NCBI GenBank assembly: GCA_002900995.3
Contig: CM035311.1
Coordinates: 1,054,001 to 1,118,000 of the forward strand
Direction of reading: 5' to 3'
DNA: 64,000 bases
Origin: Ganoderma boninense
Lineage: Eukaryota > Basidiomycota > Agaricomycetes > Polyporales > Polyporaceae
The notes under the pieces are model-generated. The model searched no databases. It saw only the letters and a list, made by a program, of their open reading frames with translations, and had not been told where the DNA came from. A program made the translations under genes and the position numbers. This document shows, one piece after another, positions 9,446-21,700 of this stretch; within the stretch, counting starts at the first letter, position 1; the number at the start of each line of letters is the position of its first letter.

Positions 9446-12400
9446 ATGGCTTTCCCCCTTCCCGACCACCTGCCCCGCAAGAAGGATGCCCGCGACGTTT
9501 CTACTCAGGTGCTCACAAAAGTCTCAGAAACACCCTTCAAAGCTCTCAAAGCGAAGCTGGCATCTTCGTGGATAGCAGAGCTGGACGACACAATCAGGTT
9601 TACAAAGGTGCGTTCTGTGCATTGGTCTCGCGCGCATACATGGATCGTAACCCATGTCGCAAGGCACAAATCCATGAGCGCATTTCCAGCGACCTCCCCA
9701 ACTTCGAGCGACAACTCGCGACGGCCATATCGGTCCAAAACCGATTACATTCATTGTCGCAGAATGTCGACGTCCTCAGCGAGGGCATATCGAATCCAGA
9801 GGTGAGTCATGCGCACCTCCGACATGCATTTCAACCGCGAATTGACGGCGTCGAAGTCAGGTTTGATTCCTAACCTCGTCGACTCGCTTAACAGCCACGC
9901 CAGGGTAGCACAAGAGGCCGCGGACGCACGCGCTAAGCACAACGCACTCAGCCATTTACTTCAATGCAGGAACGAGCTACGGCGGTTGACCTGCCTGGTG
10001 GAGAAAGCGGAGCTTGCGGATGCCACAACGGCATGCTCATCGCTGGAGGGGATGCTGGCGGCGGCGCCGGAGTCACTGTTGAAGAGCAACATCATGGCGG
10101 ATATGAAGGTCAGTAGTTGCGGGCCCGAAACGAGCACCCCATGGCTTTGTCCTTGTCGGAATCTCGCAGGGTTTACTCCCGTACTGACATGTCCGTATAC
10201 AGCGCAAGTGCACATCTCTGAGAAGCCGCACAGAAGAGCAGCTTCTCGACGCTTATTCTCGGAGTATTGTGGTCTCACCGTCCGAGATATCTGTCAAGCC
10301 TTTCGTTCAGGCCGTCCTACCACGCCGTTTAATCAACGGCGTTTGGGTGCGAAGTATGGTCCCTGGTGACGGCATCGACACCGTGATTCAACTACCTGCC
10401 CTACTCGCGTCAATATCTCCCGCAATTCTCTCCACACACCTGTCGACCTTACGGCGCGACATTACGACACATTGCATCGAGCGGGTTTTCAAACTGCCGG
10501 TCCAAATCTATGACACCAAAACTCATACCATTGCTGGAGTAACCGAATATCAGCTCTCCCTGCAGAATGGCTCTCGTGGCAACGAAGACCCCATGATCCG
10601 CCTCTCACATTTGACGACTATCATGACCTTCCTCAGCGAGCATCTCTTCCCCTGTCTCCCGCCGACAGAACGGACGTCATTCCCGCTCTCCCTGTCCACT
10701 CCCGTTCGGACAGCCATCCTGAATCTCCTACTCCTGCCGAATTTGCCTTCATCCCTGTCGCAGCTTCCAGATTTCCTCAAGCTCGCACAGTCCGCTGTTA
10801 GAGCAGAAGAAGAAATCATCGTCAAGATGCTCGGGGACAGTGGCACAGACCGGAGTATCAAGGCTTGGGTGGACGGTGTCGGCCTTCACTACGAACGGAA
10901 GAGACGGGCGGACATACTCGACAAGGCACGGGTAATCGCCGTTACCCCCGCAGATGACAGAAGCGCGTTCCGGGCGGAGGTGACTCTCGTAGTCGAGGAC
11001 AAGCCTGTTCCCGTCCATGTCTACGAGGAGCCTACGGCGGTCAACGGCAACGCGGCTGCACAGGAGCCTACCCCTCCAGAGTCGGAAGATAGCGCCGCTT
11101 GGGACTTCGAGGACGACACGCTTGGCCAGGACGAAGCCTCAGCTGGGGACGAATGGGGCTTGGATGACGACATCGAACCTGAAACTGCACTAGAGCCTGA
11201 GTCCGAACCCGCTGTCGAGCCTCCAAAGCCGCCAGAGCCCGAATCTACGGTCGACACGGAGGAGGTTGAGGAGGACGACCCCTGGGGGTGGAACAATGAC
11301 AACGACGCCGAGCCTGCAGAGGCGGAGGACGACTCAGGATGGGACGACGCTTGGGACGAGAAACCAGCCACGCGTGCCCCATCACCACCTGCGCCGAGGC
11401 AGGCGAAGGGGCTTGAGAAAAGGTCCGGGGGGAAGAGCGTACCACAGTCGCCTGTGTCACCTCTACCATCCGCTCCTGCGCCTGCGCCTCCACGACAAGC
11501 TGTCCCTGTGGCGCTGAGGAACGCAGCCTCCCCCCCGCCGAAACCCGTGCAAGTCACAGAGTCGTATGTCGTCTCAGGAAAGACGAAGGAGCTGCTGCAG
11601 CTTGTCGAAGACGTTCTGCGTGAAGGCGCCGAACTTGTGTCGTCCGGCATCCTCAAACCGACCATCTCGGGCTCGCCGGGGAGCGTCATCATGCAGGCGG
11701 CCCCAATGGCGCTCGAGGTGTTCCGTGCGCTTGTGCCCGTGACGAACGCCACGGTGTTGAAGCAGTCCGCGAAGGAGCCGATGAAGTTCTCAAATGACTG
11801 CTTGTATGTGGGGAAGGAGCTCGGGCGGATCGTGGAGGGCTTGAGCGGGGTCTCGCGGGATAAGTTGGAGGAGGGCTTGGAGAGGCTCAGGGTTCTGGCG
11901 GACAGCTGGTTCGAGGATGCCATCGTGAGTGGCTGCAACTCAATCGCTGGTACCTTGACACTTGACGTTGACCATCGCGACCGATGTGTTTTTGTTCGAC
12001 AGATGAGGGAAGAGAGGCTTATCGACGAAATGTTGGATAGCGCGAGGGGGTTCATTGACACCACGCAGCAGGAACGCTATGACGAGTGCGAGGAGGCTGT
12101 GAACGACGTCCTCCAGCGCACCCGGAGGGTTGCGCCGCAGTGGAAGGTATGTGGATTTTTGAGTTGGCGTTCAATTCAGTGGGCCGGGGGCTGACAAACG
12201 CGTCGCTCTGTGGCTGCGAACCCAATCAAGGCCGTCCTGACGAAGAGCCGGTACTACGACGCGCTCGGGTCGATCGTCGAGGCAGCACTCTCACGGATCC
12301 TTGCGGACGTGCTGGCACTCGAGGATATCACCGAGACGGAGTCGCATCGGCTGAGCGAGCTGTGCCACATTCTGAACGCGCTGGAGGGGCAGTTCGTGGA

Positions 12401-12706
12401 GGACCCTGACCAGCCGTCGTTCGTGGTGTCGTACGTGCCCTCGTGGCTCAAGTTCTCGTACCTCTCGGAGCTGCTGGTGCGTACTCGTTTCCCACCTCCG
12501 TCCTTGAACGAACGCGTTCTCATGCCATGCGGTCCCACCGCTTTCAGGAGGCGTCGATCGCGGACATCTCGTACCTGTTCGAGGAGGGGGCGCTGGTGGA
12601 CTTCGAGATCGAGGAGCTCGTGAAGCTCGTGAGGGCCCTCTTCGCGGACACGCAGCTGAGGGCGAGCACGATCAGTAAGCTGCAGCAGGGGCACCCCGTG
12701 CGCTGA
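9446..12706 (+). CDS. ZW10/Dsl1-type tethering and kinetochore protein
   Basis: The start is MAFPLPDHLPRKKDARDVS at 9446. N-terminal helical exons follow (RISSDLPNFERQLATAI, LVDSLNSHARVAQEA, LVEKAELADATTA). A large exon reads LINGVWVRSMVPGDGIDTVIQ, and the C-terminal ZW10 part reads SHRLSELCHILNALEGQFV and VSYVPSWLKFSYLSELL, ending at 12706. ZW10 proteins act in the Dsl1/NRZ complex, tethering Golgi-derived COPI vesicles at the endoplasmic reticulum, and in animals also in the RZZ kinetochore complex. A striking central acidic stretch (about 11090-11370) contains AAWDFEDD, DEWGLDDD, DDPWGWNND and DSGWDDAWDE. It resembles the acidic tryptophan-rich loop by which yeast Dsl1 binds coatomer. A dead copy of its first exons lies at 5395-6025. 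Confidence 0.85.
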
Positions 12707-13065
12707 TCACCGCGCACCGTGACTGTTCCTTCCTTCGGATGTGTGGCAGCGGCCACACGCCACGAGGCTCCAGCTTCCCGTTTCGTCCACCTGTATCTAA
12801 CTTACCTACGTGCTTCCTCCATATCCGTTCGCTACGTTCGCGGGACATTTCGTGTACTTACACTTCGTTCTGTTCTCTACATCCTGTTATGGGCGCCTAT
12901 GAGCATTGCTGAAATCACGGGAGAAGCGCACGGACCCAGCCAAACAATGGTAAGCAGGCCACACCCTCGCGCTGGTGAAGGTAGCCCCTTCTCCCCCTTC
13001 GCCCTCCGCATCTCTCCACGCATATACCCCGTCGTCATCAACTGGAAACTTTGGATGTCTCAAAA

Positions 13066-16000
13066 ATGGCCATTATCGAAGTACGGACGCCGTCTTCGAT
13101 TCACAAAGCCCATGTTATTGACGCGGACACGCGCTCCTTTCAGGAATTCGAGACGGCGTTGAAGGAGGTTGTAACGGCGAAACGCCTCTCGCAGTCAAAG
13201 ATGACATCTCTGACCGAGATTGCTATGAGATGCATGGAGGTGCGTCCTTTGTCATCGCTGCAGCGCTTGCGTGTGGATGCGCAAGGCGCTATGTTGGTGT
13301 GTCGCCGGTCTTGCTGACTTGGCGTGTCGCGTCGCCCTGCATCTCTGGCCATCTAGAATGACACCCAGATGGTATCCATCCTCTACCGCATGCATAAGGG
13401 CCTTTCGACCGGCGGCAAGGCATGGAGCCTGTATGCATTCGACGCGCTTGCGCGGGCAGCGCGTCATCAGGTGAACAAGAACCAGATTGCCCCGACACAG
13501 AGCCACGGGAACAGCGCGACGTTCCTGCGCAAGATTGAGGGGGTCCTGGATGGCTTGTTCGAGGACATAGCCACCGCTGGCACGAATGACTTGAAGGTTC
13601 GTTTTGCAAGTTCGATACTGACTGGCCCGTATATGCACACGATCCCTCTGTCGCCCGCGGGGGTCAAGCCTTTGTCTGTAGTCTCTGCGAGCTACCTCTA
13701 TGTGCACTCTACAAGAAAGAGAGGAGCCGTCGCGGTAGTTGCGCCTGACCAGCATAGTATGACCTTCGGCTCTAGCCGGCTGGCACCCGGCTGTTGACTA
13801 ACCACTAGGGACTGCTTGGCACTGACGAGGGCGAGTGGCATATCTCGTCGGACGACAAGACCTCGCGGTCACATGATAGAAACGCGTTGTTCTCTTAGAC
13901 TCTGAATCGCGACGGCCAAAAAGGAGGAACCTGACGATAAATTGAAACGATCTAGGAAAAGGCCAAGAAGATCCTGGACATTTGGGTCAAGTCGAATACG
14001 TTCCCTTCCGCTGTACTATCGCCCCTGTATGCGTTGCTGAAGCAGGCCGAGAACGATAAAGGTGCTTATATTTTGTCCTATCGGTTCGCTAAGTACATCT
14101 CTCTATGCAATCCATTTCATTTGCCCCACACGTCGGACCCTGAAACCGTGAGATGCGAACTGAATCATGGTTTTGTCCGCGTCAGAACCCGACATGCCAC
14201 CAGACCAATCAGCGAACCCGACGCCTAACCCACACCCCATGCCCGCTCTCCCGCCAAATCACCCACCCAATCCCCAGCCCTCCGTATCGCCCTTCGCTGC
14301 TGCAGACATACAAACCGCACTCTTTGCTCTTCTCAGCAAGGCCGCGAACGTTGCGGGCACCAATGGAGTGGCCCCAGGGTGAGCAGCGCCCCCCACGTTT
14401 GCCCCGAAGCACGGTTCTGAACCTCTTTTCCTTCGATCCTTAGCCAAACACCACCAAATACCGGCCCCGCCTCTGCTCCGCCTGCCCCGGCACCGCCGCC
14501 TGCCCCAGTGCTGGACGCAAACCAGCTCGCACTCCTCCACCAGCTCGCCCAGTCCGCGAAGGGCATTGCACCCACCTCGGCGCAGCAGCAGCCGCATGGA
14601 GTTGTACAACAGCAGCCTGTATACCCGTCTTTAGTGCCGTCGAACAGTGCTGTGCCTGTAGTACCCCCCAGTGGAGCTCAGGTGTATCGAGATGATCAAT
14701 ACGGTCCTCCCAGCGCACACGCACATGCACGAGAGTCCGAGCCTCCCCACCAGCACCAGCCGTACGCCCACGGCAGCGGGTATGCGCCCGACGCGGCAGC
14801 TCAAAGTCGTGATCCTCGCGCCGGGGGATATCTGCGCGGGAACGATTACGACACCCCCGGCCACGACCACGGCTACGACCGCGACGCTGCTGTCAGAGCA
14901 GCGAATCTCTCACCCAAGCCCACTGGTACTTACGACGACGGGCACGGGCGCAGTCGCGGCCCGCTTCCTGACCCCGACGCCAGTTATGGGCCAGGATTAT
15001 ATGACCACGACCGTGACCGCGACCACCCACCACGCGATCCGCGTCGTGACTTCTACCGTGACGGCCCCCCGCGTGGGCTCAGAGGCAGCCCTGGACGCGG
15101 GCGCGGGCGCGGGAGGCGGGACGACCGACGAGGCCCAGGGGACTATCACCCGCAACGGCAAGACAGCAGAGGCAGAGACCGCGACCACCGCGACGACTTC
15201 CGTGACCGTGACCGCGACCGCGACCGCGACTACGACGACAGGGACAGGGACCGGGAGGGCCGTCGCAATAGGCGGCGCGACAGCCGCTCCTGGAGCCCGC
15301 AAGGCCGGCGGCGCGGCAGGCCGCCACGCAGCCCGACACGGCGGCGCGGGCCCCGCGGGCGCGGAGATGGAGATGGAGATGGGGAGGGGGGCTTCCGGGA
15401 GCGGTACACGTACGTTCCCGGGCGGGACGGCGCCGAGCCGGGCTTCGACGAGTTTGGGAGGGAGCTGAGGCCGAGCTCGCCCCCGCCTGCAGCGTCGGCG
15501 TCGGCGCAGGCGCAGGCCCCGAATCCGAATCCGAATACCGGCTCGAACTCACACCCGGGACAGGCACAGGGGAGGAACGAGTCGCCGTTCCCGCCGGGCA
15601 CCGCGTCCGTCACAGCGTCGGACGGCGGGTCCGTCGCACCCGAGGACGCGTCTGCCCAGGGACTCGGATTCGCGAACCGCAACCACCACCAGCCCGGTGC
15701 GGGGCATCCGCCATACGGAGCACCGGTACCCACATCCACATCGGAGCCCTCGACGTCGACGATGGCGTCGCTTTCCCCGGCGCCGTCTGCATCTGCGTCG
15801 TCCGCCACGCTCCCGCCTGCGTCGTCCTCGACCTCCACCACCGTCGCCACAGCCGGGGGAGAGGGCGGAGAGGGGGGGCTGGACACGTTCGACCGCGCGG
15901 CGTTCGACCCGTCCCAGCCTGCGTCCTGGGAGGCGCTCGGGCAGGCGTGGGCGACGACGCACGGGCGGGCACCGTCGCAGGAGGAGCTGATGCAGTTCGT

Positions 16001-16766
16001 CTTCGGGGTCGGGGGCGCCATGTCCGCCCCTGCGGCGCCCTCGGGGCCGGGGGAGTACGACTACGAGGACGGCCCGGGCCCAGGCAACTACGGGCGTGGA
16101 TTCGGCGGGCGTGGGGGCCGAGGACGAGGGAGAGGAAGTGGGGGCTACGAGGCGGGCGGCTATCCGGGACACGACGGGGGGCGTGGAGGCCGCGGGAGGG
16201 GGTACGGACCTGGACCTGGGGGAGGCCGCGGAGGAGGAGAGTATGGCGCGCGGGGCACGGGCGACTTCGAGGGGTATGGCCGAGGAGATTACGGACCGCC
16301 GCGGGGCGGACGGGGACGCGGGGGTGGGACGGCGAGGGATGAGTATGGTGGAGGCGGAGGTGGACCGGGATACGCGTATGAGTACGACGATGCGGGATAT
16401 GGGGGGACAGGGCGAGGAGGGTATGGAGGCGGAGGCGGGGGGCGGGGCGGGTATGGAGGAGGCCGCGGAGCGTACGGGGGAAGGGGGAGAGGAGATGGGG
16501 GTGGGGGGTACGGATATGGGTATGGGGAGTACCAGGACACGGACGCCGTCACGCTCACGGGGAGCGGGAGTGGGAGCGGGGCCGACGACGCGTGGCAGGT
16601 CCCGAGTGGCTACGAGGCGCCGACATCGCTGCCGTACGGGTCCGAGGACACTGAGCAGGGCGGAAATGGTGGAGGCGGCGAAAATGGGGGAGGGGGAGGG
16701 GGAGGGAGCACGGGGAAGATGCAGAAAGTCGGGGACCGATGGGTCTTCGTCCGCGGCGCCAATTGA
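13066..16766 (+). CDS. CID-domain RNA-processing factor with RS/RGG-rich tail
   Basis: The start is MAIIEVRTPSSIHKAH at 13066. The first exons (13066-13239, 13357-13596, then from 13809) give an RNA polymerase II CTD-interacting domain. It has helices FETALKEVVTAKRLSQ, MVSILYRMHKGLSTGGKAW and SLYAFDALARAARHQVNK, then KAKKILDIWVKSNTFP. One splice junction near 13850-13957 could not be resolved in frame. The long tail (14450-16766) is disordered: Pro/Gln-rich, then Asp/Arg-rich with DRDRD repeats, then Gly/Arg/Tyr-rich with RGG repeats, ending DRWVFVRGAN. The architecture recalls Nrd1/Seb1 and SCAF4/8 factors that couple CTD phosphorylation to transcription termination and RNA 3' processing. 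I saw no RRM, so the exact orthology is open. Confidence 0.75.
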
Positions 16767-16972
16767 CTGGAAGCTGCGCTCCTCGTAATTGCCTTGGTTC
16801 TTCACTACTAGTTCTTGACAATATTCGCTTTTCGTCACGTAGCACTCAGTAATAATCCCCCGGCACTGGTCTGTACAATGTATTCTGGCGCTCAGGTCAT
16901 AGTCGGCGCATCATGAACCTTGACACAACACGGACTGGAATTTGAATCCCGATGAGTGATACAGCCACAAAC

Positions 16973-18288
16973 TTATACACTCTGCTCCGCCTGTTCGTGA
17001 TCCATGCCAGTCAGCTCGTATCCATACCTCTGGGGAATGGGCATCCGTGTGCGATCCGAATCATCATCTGAGCCGCCGTATACCATCCGCGCGGTGTGCA
17101 CCTGCGCGTAGGTGAACGGGTTCGGCCAGTAGATGAGGTAGCATATTGTCGCACAGGCAATGCCGAGCAAGCTTCCAATGATGACGTCCTCTTTATGGTG
17201 TCGCTGCCGCCGCGGAGTAGGTAAGCAACGCCTCGGTGCCACGGGGACGCGCAGGGTCACGAGGTCTAAAGTTCGGACGTACGTAGTCTTCCATGCGCGA
17301 GACAGCGACCCACGTTGCGAATCCGAGGGGGAGGAGCGTGACCGTGAGGCGCGTCAGCTTGCTGTGAAGGAGGGAACCCCCTGCCACGGGCTGCGTGAGA
17401 CACCATGCGCCCGTGAGGCCGGCGAGATAGAGCGCGAGGAAGGTCATTCCTGCGAAAGCGGTCGAAGAGTGCCCGGAGGGAAATGAGCGACGGCCGTCGA
17501 GCACCTTCTCGAGTTCCCTGTGAATTCAAATGATCGACATTGTCAGCGGTACCGTAGAGGCGAATACAAGAAATCTGGTAACCCTGTACAGGCCTTGAGT
17601 TCTTTGTCCCATTTGCAGCGGTGGAGGAAGTCGGGCCGCAAGCGGCCTAGCGAATGTGAATGGATCTTAATATTTGCGTGGGTAAGAATGTTCCGGAGTG
17701 TTCTTACCCACTCTATTTTTCAAAGCCTCGGTGATGAAGGCGGTCAAGCCTCTGTTGGCGCATGAGATTGAGAATAATGGTTATGACATTCATAAAGCAA
17801 GAAAGCTCACCTCCCCGAGTAGAGAGCCAGCAGACTGTGGTGGACCTCTATGGCTGACCGACGTACTAGTCCGAGGACTACAGTGACGGCCATGGGTAAT
17901 ATGAATGCCACCAGCCAGTTCATGCTGCCGCTAATTCTGCGCGAAGTTTGGGTGGTATTACTGACTAGAATAATGGATAATGGCGAATCGGAGTGGACTC
18001 ACTGATTCGAGCGATGCTTGTGGTCGATGAGGTCATCCTTGGTGCTGAAGTCACGTTCGAAGGGGGGCAAGGCTTTGATGTAGAAAGCAGTTAACCACAG
18101 GAGGGAGGAGAGAACCCTGGTAATCGCTTCAATATTTCTAAGGAGTGGGAAAACGCGGCGCCTGTCTCGAGTCGGGCAACTGACCAGTCGACGAGGTATG
18201 CACGGTCAAAGAATGTTAATGAAAGTCCACCGCTGCCAAAGCGTCTATCTATATTGTTCTGGAAGCCGTTGAATAGGCCTCTAGACAT
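16973..18288 (-). CDS. PAP2-family lipid phosphate phosphatase (DPP1/LPP1-like)
   Basis: This multi-exon minus-strand gene starts with MSRGLFNGFQNNIDRRFG at 18288. Exons then give LWLTAFYIKALPPFERDFS, NWLVAFILPMAVTVVLGL, and motif 1 ITEALKNRV/GRLRPDFLHRC (K-x6-RP). Motif 2, RRSFPSGHSS, and motif 3, SRMEDY/RHHKEDVI, follow, and the tail ends at 16973. These are the three phosphatase signatures of the PAP2 superfamily, with the catalytic histidines in PSGH and in motif 3. About six membrane helices are expected. The likely role is removing phosphate from diacylglycerol pyrophosphate, phosphatidate or similar lipids in internal membranes. All motifs are intact across splice junctions. The neighbouring DNMT5 gene is transcribed divergently. 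Confidence 0.88.
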
Positions 18289-18711
18289 GTCTGTTGAGTG
18301 CCTGGCAAGCCGGCTATTGAGCGGCTGCTGCGGCAGCAAGTTTTGTCAGTGCGATGATGCACGGCAGCCGCAAGCAGGATGACTCATAAAATCACGAAGA
18401 CATGAGATCTTTCGAGGACATACCTACGCGACGAGAATTATGTACAGAGATCGTACGTGGTGTTGGATGGCAATGGGTGGATGACCGCTGCGGTTACGCA
18501 CCCATCGACCCACGACGCGGCAGAAGCCAGAGGAGTAACCTGCTAGCGCCCGTGTCTCGCGGGAGAGTCACGTCGAGTCACGCGTTATGCGACGTGAGCG
18601 TGATCTTGGCGCGTGTGTGGCCTCGCGTCGCGTCGATGATCGAGCCGTTTTCCCACGAACCCTTCCTCTCCCCCCCACAGACCCCCGCGGCCGCTTGCTC
18701 GCCCCTCCACG

Positions 18712-21700
18712 ATGCCTCCCGCCTCCAAAGCCTCTCGTGCCAAGGACCAGAAGGCCATCACCTCTTTCTTCGCCAAACCCAAGAAGGCTGGTCAGTCTAG
18801 CAAGGCCAAGGCCGACAAAACTGACGATGACACGCCATCCGACGACCAACCCCCAGACGACGTCGAGGACGAGGAGGCTGCAGACAGCGAGGACGATGCT
18901 GGGGCTGCGAAAGGTAGCGCGATGGAGAAGTCTGACCTCCCTCCCATCCACGAAATCCCTGCCATTTTCTCCGACCTCGTCTCCCGCATCCCTGACATTC
19001 AAAAGGTCGCCGAGCACCTCAAAGGCAGGAAGATGCGTGTCGCGACCATGTGTTCCGGCACCGAGTCCCCGCTGCTTGCGCTCAACCTCATTCAGCGATA
19101 TATTCTTGAACACTTCGACGTGACGCTTGATTACGAGCACGTCTTTTCTTGCGAGATCGAGCCTTTCAAACAGGCTTACATCGAACGGAACTTCCAGCCA
19201 CCCTTCCTCTTCCGCGATGTTTGCGAGCTTGGCGAGGACGAAGCGTGAGCAACATTCTTTCTTTTCCTTAATCCTCAACGCGCTGACGTGAGGCCCAGCA
19301 CGACCGCATACGGCGCTCTTGCCCCAGTCCCCGGCGACGTGGACCTGCTCATCGCCGGAACGTCCTGCGTCGATTACTCCAATCTCAACAACGAGAAGCA
19401 GGATATCGACGCGAACGGCGAGTCCGGCCGCACCTTCCGCGGCATGATGTCTTGGGTAAAGAAGCACCGCCCCCCACTCGTCATCCTCGAAAACGTCTGC
19501 GGCGCGCCTTGGGACCGCGTCGTCGACTACTTCGAGCGCAACGGCTACTCTGCGGGCTTCCTCCGCGTCGACACAAAGACATTCTACATCCCGCACACGC
19601 GCACGCGTGTTTACCTCCTCGCCGTCGATAAGAAGGGCTCCCGCATGCCCGACACGTGGAAGGCGAAGATCGGCGCGCTCAAGCGGCCTGCATCGTCTAC
19701 CCTCGACGCGTTCCTCCTCCCTACGGACGATCCGCGTATACACCAGGCGCGCCAGAAGCTCGCGAACGAGGCGTATACGGTTGCCGGCGGTAGGCGCGGA
19801 CGGACTGACTGGGCACGCTGCGAGAATAGGCATCAACGCGCACGTTTGGAGGAGCAACTGGGTACCAAGCGGCCTCTTACCAGCTGGGAAGAAGGTGAGA
19901 TCAAGTTTCCGTCTATTTGGATAACAGAGTATCGTCTCGTTAGGACGCAATCTGGACAGTAAGACCTGCCTCTAGAACGAGAGGTCAGCATATTGTTGAC
20001 CATGGGCCAAGGCCCACGTTGCGCTCACTACGCTTGGCGCGGAGCGAGAGTGCTCGACTGCCCGCGGATCCGCGAAACGCGGTTCTCGGGTGGCCGCGCG
20101 AAGCTGCTGATCAATAACAAAGCTAATCACAATTCTCAGGTGGTTTCTGCAAGCTTCCCGACTTCGCCTGGAACGACTGGGGAATCGGACAAGTCGAGCG
20201 TGTCTGGGACCTTATGGACATAAGTCTCCTTCGGTCCGCGACAAAAGGCGTCGACCCCTCATTCAAGACGTGAGTCCAATTACCTCTCTTCCACCTGAAT
20301 GACGGAGCTTAACCGTCATGTCTTCAGTCAAGTGTGGAATCTGTCCCAGAATGTCGACCGGTCAACCGGGTCAAGCAAACCGGGTATCTGTCCCTGCCTC
20401 ACACCGTCTATGATTCCTTACATCACCAACCGCGGCGGACCCATGGTCGGCCTGGAAGCCCTTTCTATGCAGGGCCTCCCCGTCGATGAGCTGCTGCTAA
20501 CCCGCGAGACCGAAGACCAGCTCGCGGACCTCGCGGGCAATGCCATGTCGACGACCGTCGTCGGCGCGTGCATGCTCGCCGCCCTCGTTGTCGGCCAGAA
20601 ACTGCTCAAGGAGAGCTCTGATACGCGCACGTACGCCGAGATCCGCGAGGACACCATGGTCGAGGATGGCCCGCGCAAGAAGGGCCAAGCTGAGGACGAA
20701 GACGAGATCATGGAGGTTGACCCACCCGCAGATGACGTCGACGCGCACGTCATGGGCGAAGACCAGCTCACGCAGCGCCCGCTCGACCTCGCCGCATCCG
20801 CCTCGGAGCTCTCGCTCGCTGGTCTCTTGGAGGAGGCGCACCGCTCTGCTCGTCTTTGTACCTGCGAGGGCCGCAAGGACATGACCGACCGCACCCTCAA
20901 CAGGTGTGTTGATTGCGATTCAACATCGTGCGTCAAGTGCGGCGGCCGCCCCGAGCACAACTACCAGCCCATCGACCTGAAGGCGCACCCGCGCCTCTCC
21001 CCGTCGACGTTCGAGAAGGACCTGAAGGCGATACTCCCCATGTCGCTCTCGCTTTCCAACGTCACCAAGCAAGCGATCAACGCGGCCGCCGCGGCGCACG
21101 ACATAGACACCTCCACATCCCGCTTCGACGAGTGGCGCGCGGCGGTCCTCCGCGCATCCGCGAAGGAGCTGCGCTTCGTCGAGGCGAAGCGCCAGGAGAC
21201 GTGGTCCGTCGTGTACCAGGCGCCCTCGGCGCGCCTCGAGCTCTCGCTGCACCCCCAGCAGCCGCAGTGGCGGCTCTTCGCGCTGCCCGAGGAGAGCGCG
21301 CCCGCGAACGCGGACATCCGGCGTGTGCTGCAGCTCCCCGTGGGCCGCTTCGTGTGCTCGAGCGCGCTGTTCGAGGGCCGCTGGGAGTGGGCGCTGCCGA
21401 GCGTCGCGCGCGTCGACGTCGAGATCGAGGGCGGGGACGAGCTCGTGCCCGCGTGGGAGCAGAAGCTCGGCCTGCAGAGCGACGAGTTCAAGAGCCGCGC
21501 GGTGCACGCGCAGCTCGAGGTGCGCGTGCCCGCGGGCGCGGGAGGCGCGGCGCTGTTTGACCGCGACGTGTCCGGGACGTACACGCTCATTGACAAGTGC
21601 GGGACGGCGAACGCGGCGCTGCATAAGCGCGTGCCGGCGGAAGGTGATGGGGATTTGCCCCCGATCTTCTTGCTGCTCGACCCGACGCGGTGCGGAGAGG

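Noticed and set aside
15549..16838. Minus-strand open frame of 429 codons
   Set aside because: It is antisense to the RGG-rich tail of the CID protein; its proline, arginine and serine bias is the complement of the glycine-rich repeats.
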